The translations under genes were made by a program, and so were the position numbers. The notes under the pieces are model-generated. The model made no database searches. It had not been told where the DNA came from and worked only from the letters and a program-made list of their open reading frames with translations. Of a stretch of DNA of 64,000 nucleotides, positions 48,867 to 61,100 are shown in pieces; the first letter of the stretch is position 1, and every line of letters starts with the position of its first letter. Source of the stretch: Acanthopleura granulata (lineage: Eukaryota; Mollusca; Polyplacophora; Chitonida; Chitonidae); assembly GCA_016165875.1 (NCBI GenBank), contig JABBOT010000008.1, positions 3,338,794-3,402,793 on the forward strand. Direction: 5' to 3'.

Positions 48867-50844
48867 TTTAAAATGTATTGTATACACGCATACATCTAAT
48901 AGTAGCAATTCGTCACTTGCAGTTACTTTTGGTATGACTTTCCGTTCTTGAGAATGAAGGAAGTAGTGAATAAAACAGCAGGAAACTGTATTATGTGGTT
49001 TTCACAGAATTTGGGTTATCTCGTAGGCAATACAAGTATGGCCCTGCAGATAGGTGTGATCTGTATCTCTTTGATGATTGTCTACCACAGGTTTAGAATG
49101 AGCTGGTTCCTATTAACTGTCTTTACTCTGTGCTGTGTCTAAGAGGGTGGTCCAGTGGAGCGTAGGATTTATATCCCGCAGCTATCACCTGTCACTATCA
49201 GATTCCAATCCCCAGGGGGCCAGGCCTGTCAGACAAACTGGGAAATTCCCAACATCCACGATCTTGTACATCTCACTGCAGCATTACAGGAACCAGACTA
49301 ACTGCCTTGGGGAGGTTAAATTTAAGGCTGTACATTCTTCCTGAATGTGGTGTAAGGTGTTTTCTGTATAATGTGTAAAGGATCAGACAATTTATTTTGC
49401 TGGATATTATTATAAATTATTATTTAATATCTCTTCATGCATGGTCATAAAGCAACCTTAGAGGTCTTGATAATAAAATGACTTAACATTTCTCTCAAAA
49501 GTGCTTTTTTTTAGAGGCAAATAAATGTCATAAATAATGTTTTAGGTTCTGAAACATACATTTCTCTATATGTGATATATCATCCTCCCAAGCAAACAGA
49601 CCTCAGAACAAATTTCTAAGATCCATAGAACTCCCAGAATCAGGCAAATTTAATATGCAACTTAATGTCAAGGGAGAAGTTTACTGTCATTCCCATAGTT
49701 TGACTTCAACAGCTACAAACTGGGTATACATTAGCAAGAGTTGGTTATAGGAACAAATGACCTCATTGGTTAATGCCTTGTGGTCTTCAGCTAGGAGCAC
49801 TTTCAAGCACTAAGCCAGGGAAACCTCGAGCCTTAATAACACTGCTATGGGTAGAAATCCGTATGCGGCGCTAGGCATCCTTTAATTCCTACCTAGAGGG
49901 GGGTCATCAGTAGACAACGTGTGTAGTTTTACCTCAGGTGGGCCTGTCCTTGAACGAGGGCAAATCCTGGTGGCTCAGCTCACAGAAGCTCTCCAAAATA
50001 AGATAATCAATAATGAGACGTTTGGAAAGCAGATAGCGAACCAGTGTGTGAGGTGTTCAGACAGCTGCCTGTTACAATGCCAGCGACCTGTTGTGTGTTT
50101 ATATGTTGTAGAATATTAATACTCAGGTATGTATAAATGTACATGTAGGCAGTTGGATGGAGATTTGTCAAATAATCGATCATGCCCATTATCTGACTGC
50201 ATTTCATTCATGAAAAGAAATTTTGTCATACAGAAGGTTTTATATGGTGTAACCCAGGTACTACATGTCCCATTTTAAAAGCACCTATGAAACAAACCCC
50301 ATTAAAATAAAATTACACAGGGAAATGTTGCCAGATTTAGTGTGTTATAAACAGTGCACACTGTCTACTTTTGTCAGCTTAGAATAGATGATGTGAAGTA
50401 AGTCCTACAACTGCCCAACCTGTCTTGTGTTGTTTTTCCTCATAACAGTGGTGTGTGGACATGGAAATGCACTCTGCGAGACTTCTGTTCTGGTTCTACC
50501 TTGAGAAGCTCTCAGTTAGTCATATTGATACTTACTCAGTGGCTCGATATCAACAAAGGATGGTTGGGATTTCTTCACCCTGTTTCGTGGCTGTAGTCAG
50601 CCGACCTGGATTTCCAGGACACCACACCTTTCTTTTAAAGACATCTAAATAAACACAATGGCAGGGACTTGTCTGCCACTGAGTTTGTCATGATGCATAC
50701 ATTCCACATAAATGTGCTTTTTACTGGACAGAAGGGTGAGCGCATGCGTATCTTGTGATGGCCGATGTTAAAGTTCACAAACGGCCAAATTGTTCTTGGG
50801 GTTTAGAGGGACACAGAGGACTATTAAGCAACAGCTGATGAATT
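48867..50844. other. No gene seen; possible SINE-like segment
   Basis: 49135-49370 has a tRNA-like start (GGTGGTCCAGTGGAGCG, GATTCCAATCCCCAGG) and a CTGAATGTGGTGTAAGGTG end that could be another SINE type, at low confidence. The remainder is single-copy without a recognisable gene. Confidence 0.35.
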
Positions 50845-50915
50845 CTTTTTCTCAGGTTTGGGGATTCGTTTTGTAAGGCATGCCATAGCTCTCAAGGATG
50901 TCACAAAGCACTGAT

Positions 50916-51808
50916 TTAAAAGAAAACACATTTATACAACGTATACCTTAAAAGAAAGAGCTTTACTTATGGTTAAGTAAAAAATTTCAATTTTCTGGCA
51001 GAAGTGCTTGTTATTTGAGTATTTAATAATTAAACATCCAAGGCTGAGAAGCCTCTTTAGGCCGCCATTTTAACAGATTGCTTACGCCATCGTGCTTAGC
51101 TTTGCAAAGTAGATCTTCTGTCTTTGAAGGTAAAAAAAATCATGTAGATAACGTAATGGAGGGCTTCAGTGAGGACCCCAGCTCTAATTCTGATGATAGT
51201 GAATGTAACTTCGGCTTACAAGGCTACCAGTTTGAATCGCAGAGGAGTGAGGCTGAGAGCAGTAGTTCGACCTACAACGCATCAAGCTCAAGCGAGTGGG
51301 AACCAGGACTTCTGGCTTTGACAGGGGCAGTCTGTGAAAGAACTGGTTGCGCTCTCTGCCTTCAGGACATCACAATTCAGACATATTTTGGCAGCCTACA
51401 GCCATGCATGTAGGCATGATGTGGCCCTCTAGTACATCTCAGACTCTACCTGTTTAGAGTTGGCTTTAACAGAACTTAAAATCCACGATTATCAAAATGT
51501 ATGAACCTATTTAGCTGAGACTGGAAATGCACGTTAATTAAATGGTAGGAGTAAAACCTTAAGCACAGTGACGTCACAATAAATACTCAAGAGGAGAAAA
51601 TGAAGATTTTCATTGGACAAGCCCAAAACATGGCAGAACTTTCTATGTGCCCCAAATAGGTGGATTTCGTAAAAAATGATGATGTTTAAAACAGATTGTC
51701 TCTTTTACAAAACCTTAAAAAAATGTAAAAAAAAAATAGTATTCAACACGGTTTGTACAGCTCCTTCATTTAAGGTGTAGGTTGTATAAATGTGTTTTTT
51801 TCTTTTAA
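50916..51808. mobile_element. TTAA-flanked terminal-inverted-repeat DNA element (885 bp)
   Basis: Flanking TTAA copies lie at 50916-50919 and 51805-51808. Inside them the ends are inverted repeats: TTAA-AAG-A(4-7)-CACATTTATACAAC on the left, extending through ACCTTAAA to AGAGCT at about 50963, and the reverse complement on the right from about 51759. Element length between the TTAAs is 885 bp. A TTAA target duplication is the hallmark of the piggyBac superfamily, but the terminal bases differ from the usual CCY start, so only piggyBac-like targeting is claimed. No transposase is present, so it is non-autonomous. Confidence 0.85.
51078..51413 (+). pseudogene. Acidic Ser-rich reading frame inside the TTAA element
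   Basis: An open frame of 111 codons with a plausible internal start at 51156 (MEGFSEDPSSNSDDSE). It is rich in Ser, Glu and Asp with the motif GYQFESQRSEAESSSS, followed by a Cys-containing end (CERTGCALCLQ). This resembles the acidic N-terminal region of repetitive, transposon-associated proteins in invertebrates, but the family could not be named. It lies wholly inside the terminal inverted repeats, so it is probably captured or decayed element sequence, not a host gene. Confidence 0.4.
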
Positions 51809-52196
51809 CACCTGATGTATCTGTTTTCTCATCGTTTAGAATTAAGTGTATATGGGATGTCCTACCTCACAAGGGTGTCACAATGCACTGACATAACCAT
51901 TGATAACCACTGCTAACCATTGTGTTTTTGTTTTCTCAGCGTTGAGAATTAAGTGTGAGGCATGATACACCTAAGAATTGTGTGACAAGACGTTTACTTA
52001 ACCATTGATGTGTTTCTGTTTTCTCAGTCATGAGGATGAAGTGTAGTAGGTGTGACGTACCTCACAAGGGTGTCACAAGGTGTTGACTTAACCATCGATG
52101 TGTTTGCTTTTCCCAGTGTAGGGGATGAAGTTGTGTGGCATGACATACCTCACCAGGGTGTGACAAGGAACTCACTTGTGTTTTTGGTTTTCTCAG

Positions 52197-55100
52197 GGTT
52201 GAGGAGGGGATCTCAGCATGGATAAAGTGTACCGTATGTACCGGGACTCGCTCATGAATCCCCAGCGACTCATGGATGAACTGGGGATGGACCAAGACGG
52301 GGATTCATTGGGGATGGGTGTGATCCGCAAAGAAATGGACCTGACCAATGAGGAGAAGCAGTACCTGCTGGCAGTAGAACGTGGTGACATTCCATCCACA
52401 CGCCAATACCTCAACTCCATGCACATCACTAACTCCATCAACATCAACTGCGTGGACCCACTCGGAAGGACGGCTCTCCTGATCGCCATCGAGAACGAAA
52501 ATGTGGAAATGGTCGAGTTGTTACTGAGCCACAATGTGGAGATTGGGGATGCGTTACTGCATGCCATCAACGAGGAGAATGTGGAAGCTGTGGAACTTAT
52601 TCTGCTCCACCAAGTGGCCACCAAAGGAGAGGAGGTAAGGTTTGTGTAAGAGGAGGGCAGTGCCAGTGCAATGATCTGCTGATGTAAGGGGATTTTAGCC
52701 TCACTTTATAGTTGATTGTCACCCCTACAATCAATGCAGTCAACTGTCTGTAAAAATAAGTTACACTGTTTGCCCAAAGGGATTTTTAGGTGGTTTTAAC
52801 TTTTGTGTCGATTGTGATTAACTTCTGTAAACATTGTAACTTTTGTAAAGTTTGTAGAGTGAAGCAAGATTTTATTTGAGCGTGAAAGTTTTCTATACAA
52901 ATAAAGTACCAGTCAGTAACCTTTAATTAAGTTCATTTTCAGACGATTTCTACATTATGATTCAGCAGCCAAGCAAAAAAAGTAAAGAAATTCTCTTTCT
53001 TTTTTCATCTTTTTGAGAGATATCAATTGTACATGCTTCCAAGCTGAGTCAATTAAACATGCAATTTCATTTAAGGTAATTTACAAATAAATGAATGAAC
53101 TTTTCGTACATTTGTTGACTTGAGCAAATTTGAGCCACTATAGCAGGCTAGCTAGTGGACAAGATGAATTTATGATTTGTGCACATGTTATTACATGCTT
53201 GCTTTTTTCTGTTTCAGTCCCTGATGACATCGTGTCCTTCCAGTTCATTCACACCAGATATCACGCCCATCATTCTTGCCGCACATCGGGACAATTACGA
53301 AATTATCAAAATCTTGCTGGACCGAGGTTACCGCATTCCCAAACCTCACGATGTGCGTTGTAGTTGCAAAACTTGTATAACAGCCTGTACCGATGACATT
53401 TTACGGCATTCTCGTTCCCGCATCAATGCATACCGTGCCCTGGCCAGTCCGTCTCTGATTTGTCTGTCGAGCAAAGACCCCATATTGACTTCGTTTGAAT
53501 TAAGCTGGGAATTACGTCGCCTTAGCCGACTGGAAAACGAATTTAAAACTGATTATGAAAAACTGTCCAAAAAATGCCAGGATTTTGCGGTGGATTTACT
53601 GGAGCAAACTCGTGGGTCCAAGGAACTGGAGATTGTCCTTAATCACGATACGTCCAATCCTTCTGAAGAGCAAGGAGAACGCATGAAGCTGTCCCGTCTT
53701 AAACTAGCCATTAAATTCAAGCAGAAAATGGTGAGTACGGTGGAATAGCTGTTCAGCCATGGGCATTACAGCCTAGGCTACTACTTGATTGCTGCCCGTG
53801 TAAAAACTAGTGGGCCAAGTTCAATTACAGGAAAAGTTTTTAAGCCTTGTTAAGGATGAACTAGAAAACCACAAGGCCCCCGGCAGGTAGTGTAGTGTTG
53901 CACTAAGTGTACGTGAACAACGATAACAGTTTTTAGTGAGGATTGTGTCGACAGTGATAGTAATGACTGTTACTGATGCTCATAAACTTTTGACCAATCA
54001 GATTGCATGTTACAGTCCAGCTGTCATGGTGAATTGTACAGCAAGGGATTTTTTTTTTGGAAATTTGGTGCAAACAGGAATGTATGGTTTCCAACATTGA
54101 TATGCCAATGTCTTTCACAAGAGTGAAATAATAATGAGAGCGGTTTAATTGAAACATTAAAATAAACGTAAATCTGTTCCCTTAGTTTAACCATTACAAC
54201 CTGAACATTACCAATACAGTATTGCTCAGGTTGTGTGGTGGGTTGTACAGTGTTGCTCAGGCTGTGTGGTGGGTTACAGTATTGCTCAGGTTGTGTGGTA
54301 GGTTACAGTGTTGCTCCGGTTGTGTGGTAGGTTACAGTCTTTCTCAGGCTGTGTGGTAGGTTACGGTATTGCTCAGGTTGTGTGGTAGGTTACAGTATTG
54401 CTCAGGTTGTGTGTTTGGTTACGGTGTTGCTCAGGTTGTGTCATATGATGCAGTATTGCTCAGGTTGTGTGGCATGATACAGTTTTGCTCAGGTTGTGTA
54501 TTAGGTTACAGTATTGCTCAGGTTGTGTGGTATAATACAGTATTGTAAAGTGGTTGTGTGGGGGTTAGAGTATTGCTCAGGTTGTGTGGAAGGGTACAGT
54601 GTTGCTCAAGCTGTGTGAAAGCTTACAGTATTGCTGAGGTGGTCTGTGGCAGGTTACAGTATTACTGAGGTGGTCTGTGGTAGTTTACAGTGTATCTCAT
54701 TTGGTCTGTGGGAGGTTACAATATTGCTGACCTGGTCTGTGGGAGGTTACAGTAATGCTGAGGGTGGTCTGTGGGAGGTTACAGTATTGCTCACATGGTC
54801 TGTGGGAGGTTACAGTATTGCTCACTCGGTCTGTGGGAGGTTACAGTAATGCTGAACGTGGTCTGTGGGAGGCTGCAGTCTTAGTCATGTGGGTCTGTGG
54901 TAGGTTACAGTAATGCTGAGAGCGGTCTTTGGGAGGTCATGCTATTGCTCAGGTGGGATGCGGCAGGTTTTAGTATTGCCAAGTTATTTCTCTGGCAGGT
55001 TACAGTATTGTTCAGGTAGAATGTTACATTATGCTATTGCTGATTGAGATGTTGAGTGAAACGTTACAGTATGATATTGTGTTTTATGGTAGGTTACAGT

Positions 55101-58100
55101 ATTTTTTAGGTTAAAATATGATATTGCTGACATACTTTGCAGAATGTTATCAGACGTATACTATTGCTTAGGTTCAGTGTGGTGTGTTACACTATGATAT
55201 TGCTGGGGTATCTGTGTTGTGAAATGTTACATTACACCATTTTTGAGATATGGAATGGAACATTATCATGAATTTGCCAAGATGTGCTTGTGTGTGTTAT
55301 TTTCATGAGGTAAAATGTGGTACAAATGGACCCCTGTGAAGTGTGGTAATGAATACATGCCAATAGGGTCTGCCTTAATGGTCTAGAAATGGGCGTAACA
55401 GCTGGTGGTTGCAGCCTTTTAAGAGGAAGTTTTTGTGAAGTTTGAAGGCTATATGACTCAGCAGTCGTGCAGTTTTGTGCAGATTGCGGTGAAGTGAATT
55501 ATTTGGCAAGCACTTCAGAGTCAGCCTTTGGTAATTGTTCAGCTGTTGTTTGTGCTATGTATCCTTAATGGCATGAGGAACCCGTTGAACCTCCCACAGA
55601 TGTTTTGTTGTGTTTTTGCATATTCAGTATTAATAATGAGTAAACATGCTCCATGCAAGCCTATGAAAAAATGTGCTTTCATGTGATGAGCTAACCTTCA
55701 GCCACTTTAATTTGTTAATTCACCTGTGCGTAACACACTGTCTTTTCCATTTAAGTGCCTACTTCGTGTTATTCTGTATTCTTAGAAGCAGCAAGTTTTC
55801 ATTTGTATGTACTTGCAACCTAGTAAGAATTGCCAGCTGTCTGTCCACAAGAGGCAATCAAAGTAAGTGGGACAGCTTTCTGTTCAAAACATTCGATCAA
55901 AGTATATGGACCAGACTTGTGTTCGAAATAAGCCTGATAAAGGCCATCCGTTCTGCATTTCAGTTTTTTCGTATAGCTACAGATACAACTTCATACACCC
56001 ATTGCATTGGGATGTATTTATTGTTCAGTCAAGTAATTATGTCACCTTTTGCTGTACACTACCATGAATAGATCACAAGTTAGGTGTCAGGTTTTGATAC
56101 AATGCATCAAATCTGTACCATTTTTAGGTGGACCAATGACTGATTTGACACTTTTGCTTGACAACATCTTGGAACTTTCCACAACATGTTGACTGAGGAC
56201 AACACTTTTTTTAAAAAGCCATGTTCCTTACCTTTCAGTTCTAGTGGATTTTAATTGATCCAGTCGATATCTGTAAGGTCCTGACAAGCAGCATGCTAGA
56301 AAGATGTACTAGCTGTGAAATTTTCGTATAAAGAAAGGAGGCAATGGCTGGGCTGGGTTATCAGTGATGGTGAAAGGTGGTGGAGGGTTCTGGTTTATAA
56401 AACCTCCTTATCATGCCCTGGCCTGAACATCTATGTTTGTCTAGAATATCTGCTGATGAAAATGTGCGCAGTGTTTCTATCCTAGCTATCCAGATACTCA
56501 AAACAGAATGTAAGCCAAAGAAAAATCCCTATTTATATTAAAAAGTTGATGAGTTAGATTGTAAGTGTCAGCAGGATTACTATTGTTTGGGTGATAGAAA
56601 GGCCAGGTGCAGAAACGTACTTGAAATTTTGCCTGAAAAATTACATTTGTAGTGGCAAGCAAATATCATGGAATGTTACTTTTCATTCTGAAATTTGCAT
56701 CCTCAGATTATGATATCACACTTCTCTCCAAACAGACAAGACACCTTTCCAAGAATGCTTAGAACAAGGAAAAATCTGCAACTTAGTCATGGACCGAATG
56801 TTAACGTATTCCCCATGGTTATCTCCGTCAACCAGCCTGGTTTCCCCAGCTTGGTGCCCTACATCTGTAACCCTAGCGACAGTGCTTCATGGGAAGTAAT
56901 CAGGCTTATGCATAAAAACAGCGAGTGAAGTTTTTCTGTGAAGCCTGAGGTGTTCTTGTGCCAGCAGTATTAAATGTACTGCATTTCCCTAGATGGCTGG
57001 AATTTAGTTAGGACATGACAATTTGATATACTGGCAGGTCTTGGGGGTATAAATGTAATTATTTGGCCACAGTGTCTATAAATTCATAAAACTCGTCAGT
57101 TACCTGGAATGTGAGAATGGTTTATTTCATTTTCTTCCACAAAAAAGTTCTGTGTTAACGTGGACATTTGCTAGAGCCTATTGGTTAAAGTATTCCATTT
57201 AGTTGACCTTGTGAACGTGGGAAGGTGTGCTAGCAAGCTGTGGGTTTCCCCCAGGGCTATACCCAGTTTCCTCTCGCCAAAATGCTGGCCACCATAAAAT
57301 ATGTGAAATACAGCGTAAAACCCCAATTAGGTAAGTAAATAAATAAATAATGGACTTCAGCATAGCATGGCTGCAGTATTCATTCATTCATTAAATCATT
57401 CATTCACATTTTGTTGATAAATGTTTGTTCAGCATAGACATGCTCTGCAGCCTGTTGGATACTGCATTTAATTGTCAGTTGCTTGTTTGTTTCAATCTAT
57501 TTGTTACCACATTTATTTGCCAAGTGCTCGTTCAGCGGTGACACTTGACACACTGTTGGTCGTTTGGCGTTTAGCATTTGCCTCAGCCCACTGGCAGCTA
57601 TATTTAGTTCATTTATTTGTTCACTGTTGACAGTTTCTTACAGCCTAATGGCTACAGCAAGTAGGTGACCATTGCTTGTTCACCACTGACATTTTTTTCA
57701 GCCTTAAATACTGGTTACTACATATAGTGGGCAAACGCTTGTTCAGTGTTGACTCTGGATACACACAATTGGTTAGTACATTTAGTTGACAATTGCTTGT
57801 TCACCACTAACATTTGCTGCAGCCTGTTGGTCACTACATTGTGTTGAGAAGTGCATGTTTACAAGTTACATTTGCTGCAGCCTGGTGGATACTAGATTTA
57901 GTTAAGTGCTTGTTCGTTACTGCATTTGGCTGCCAAGGGCTTATTTAACATCTATATGTGCTACAGGTTGGTGGTTACTGCATTTAGTTGGACACTGACT
58001 GCTAAAACCTGCTCTCTTTTATATGAAAACCTTTCAGTGTACATGTACAAGTAGCTTATCGTCATCACACATCAGTCTTATAGTCAAGCCCTTTGCTAAG

Positions 58101-61100
58101 CGTGCTAATTCCTCTCTTGAAACAGTCAGGATATTATATGTTTAAGTGAGATTTGGTCTAGCGTGTTTGTGATCTCATTACTGTCTTTGGCTCCAGTGAA
58201 AAACACAAGTTAGGATTGTCCAAATTTTCATTTCCACATGCTGTCACTAATAACAGTTTATTCTCCTCAATCTTGGCAAGAACTAGACATAATGCACCAT
58301 TAAGACATGCATTCTGATTTGATGCTGGCAGAGACTAATTCTAATTAAAGCAGCATCAATTTTTAAAGAAGCCCTCATCTGTCTTCAGGTTTTTTACAGG
58401 GTGTAAAAAAACCTTAAAAATCTTTAATACTGAATATGAAATTTAAGGCTTTTGAAAACGTGTCCAAATTGGTGTCAGATTTGCCACGTCAAATAAGTAT
58501 ATGCGTCATTTATCTTGTAGGCTTGTGAGACAAAACTTTTGTATCATATCCACCTCTTTGTTTCACATACTGCTTAGTGAATTATTACTTGTTGTTAAAG
58601 ACCGTATTCAGATTTACTTTAACTTTAGAGTAACTGTGGCCACTTGAGAAGTGCCAATCCCAAATTTAAAATGTACACACAGAAAGTTATTCTTGATCTG
58701 ATACGATTGTATTTAATATTCATGTTACAGTGCAAGAAAAATTTCTTCCTGTATAATTTTTGCTACATGCGTGTTTTGCCTGGACATAAGAAGATACTTC
58801 ACCAGTTCCTTTGGTGGAAGGGAAATAACTCGTGTTAAATGTCGCATGGCTTATCACAGCTTCCTGGTCAAATTGAGGCCTTGCAAAGCTTACATGTAAC
58901 AGCTTTTATGGTGGCATTTCAGGTGATAGGAGTTTCTTTAATTTAATAAGTGATGAATTTGTTGAAAAATTTTTGAATCATGAATGATGTAAAATGAGAG
59001 AATTCCAAGATTATAGAAAATAATGATAGAGCATGTTTTTTTTATAGCTATATTATATTATATTGTTGGCTCTCATAACTCTCTCAATACAAAGGAAAAT
59101 AGGGCAAATATAACAGACTACAACGTAGAAAGTAAAACCAGGGCAGCGGCGATAGTTGCCAAATTGTCACACATTACCAACCTGTTGCCAATTTACCTCA
59201 GTTAGACTTGCATAGGATTTGTGAATGCAGGACACGGAATACATCTTGCTCTATTTTCACTTGACTTTCTGAACCAATTTACCTCAGTTAGACTTGCATA
59301 GGATTTGTGAATGCAGGACACGGAATACAGCTTGCTCTGTTTTCACTTGACTTTCTGAACTTGACACATCGCATGTTGTGCGTGTCGTGTCACTTTACCA
59401 AGACTGTAAATCGTTAAAAACGAATACTTGTCACTTACACATGTAGGTATGTGTACCAGGATATTGACACTAAAACCATCGATGTTTTCCTTTCACACAT
59501 CAAGCAGACTCAGTTTTCATTTCACCATAAAATCTTACATTGAAATGTATTGACATGATCAACTACTAAAGATGTGTGTTACTGTTTTTCAGTTTGTGGC
59601 TCACCCTAACTGCCAGCAGTTGTTAGCCTCCATGTGGTACGCTGGATTACCTGGATTCCGTCGAAAGAATGTTGCATGCAAGCTATTTGTGACATTCACC
59701 ATAGGTGTGATGTTCCCTGTCCTATCCCTGGTGTACATGATAGCCCCACAGAGCAGTATTGGTCAGCTGATTCGTAAACCCTTCGTCAAGTTTATCTGCC
59801 ATAGCGCCTCATACTTGACATTTCTGTGTAAGTATACATTCCTTTGTCCAGTATTATCCACATTTCAAAAAAGGACAGGTATTTTTAGAAATATCATATT
59901 GCTACAAGATCAGTTTATGAAGCGTATGATGTTCTCTTCCAATCTGATAAATACATGTAACAATCAGTTATATGGAAGAATGATCCAAAAAGCCATGTAT
60001 TTAGTCATTTATCATCAGCAGCGTCACTCGCACAGGTAAAATCTCCTTTAATTGCACAGCATTGGGTTTTGATTGGTGTTCTGTGCTTGGTGACTGATCA
60101 TTTGATTGTTTTCCTCTAGAAAAGCAGAATACATGTAAAACAGAAAAACAAGTTCCATGTAAGTAATCCTTTAGCCTGAAAGTGAAACATGCCAAATCCA
60201 CTGCAGGGTTTTGCTGGAGAATATTGACCCTGTATTATAAGGATACAGGCCAGTTTTGCATTACTTTTTAATATGCTATTTGTAGAATGTGGGTTCTCTA
60301 TTATCGGCCATTCACAAGCTCCTGTGACTGTCATTAAGCTCTTGAGCTGACACTTCTGCTTCTCTAACATTTTTGCAAGAACAAAAAAAGAATTTGGAAG
60401 TAATTCATGTGTATTTACACTCTTTGTATTAGAGGGAGAAAATCCACAAAAATGATATTATGGTGAGTAAAAAGACCACGCAAAAGGAACATTTAAAACT
60501 GTGTCTTAAAATACTTCTGTTGATTTTCATTAACTGTAGTCAAGTGTTTTGATTGTTTGGGCGTTTTTATGTACCATATTGATAATGTATGTCAACTGTG
60601 ATGTCACAAAACTTCTTATACATCTTTATGTTCAAACCTGAATAAAATTCATGTTAGCTGTACACCAGAAAAGCTTAGTATAACATTTAAGTTCTGCTTT
60701 AGGGACAGAGAAAATTCAGCCTGATGTCATGGTTAACTCACATTATCAGCATGATCCATAACACCAACCATGCAATCAAAACATTTGAATGTACCTTTTA
60801 ATGGTCTCACGATAACTTCATATTTGTGGGATCTGTCCCTGTAAGCACTGTGAATCTTCAGCTGAGCTGTCTCCTGTACATACTTGTATGAAGTAATCTA
60901 TTGTCCTGTTTTTCTCACATGTTAACATTGCAGTTTTACTTATACTTGTCTCTCAAAGAGTGGAGATTGCTCATTTCCCGAAAATTCCTGATTCTCCATA
61001 CACTGAGCCCAAGGAGCCCCGTGGGGCCCCGGCCACCACCGTGGAGTGGATGATATTAGTTTATGTTGCAGGTTTGTACAGTATATTCTGTTGTTATAAG

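Larger units (their letters stand above)
50845..52196 (+). repeat. Tandem array of splice-acceptor-like units upstream of TRPC exon 1
   Basis: Units end in a pyrimidine tract plus CA(G) at about 50855, 51831 (TTTTCTCAT, no AG), 51939, 52027, 52116 and 52196. Between them each repeats GAGGATGAAGTGT-like, GGCATGACATACCTCACAAG-like, GGGTGTGACAAGG-like and TTAACCATTGATGTGTTT-like words. Unit lengths are 80-108 bp, apart from the unit holding the TTAA element. The final TTTTCTCAG (52188-52196) is the inferred acceptor of the TRPC exon. Confidence 0.85.

Noticed and set aside
52193..52624. 143-codon reverse frame opposite TRPC exon 1
   Set aside because: It is the antisense shadow of a well-supported coding exon.
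55673..56071. 132-codon forward frame in intron 2 as a nested gene
   Set aside because: The hydrophobic, Cys/Phe-rich composition is typical of random AT-rich frames. A second frame overlaps it and no family is recognised.
59828..60039. Open continuation of TRPC exon 3 past its donor
   Set aside because: Family similarity stops exactly at GTAAGT (59828) and resumes in phase at 60934, so this is intron read-through.
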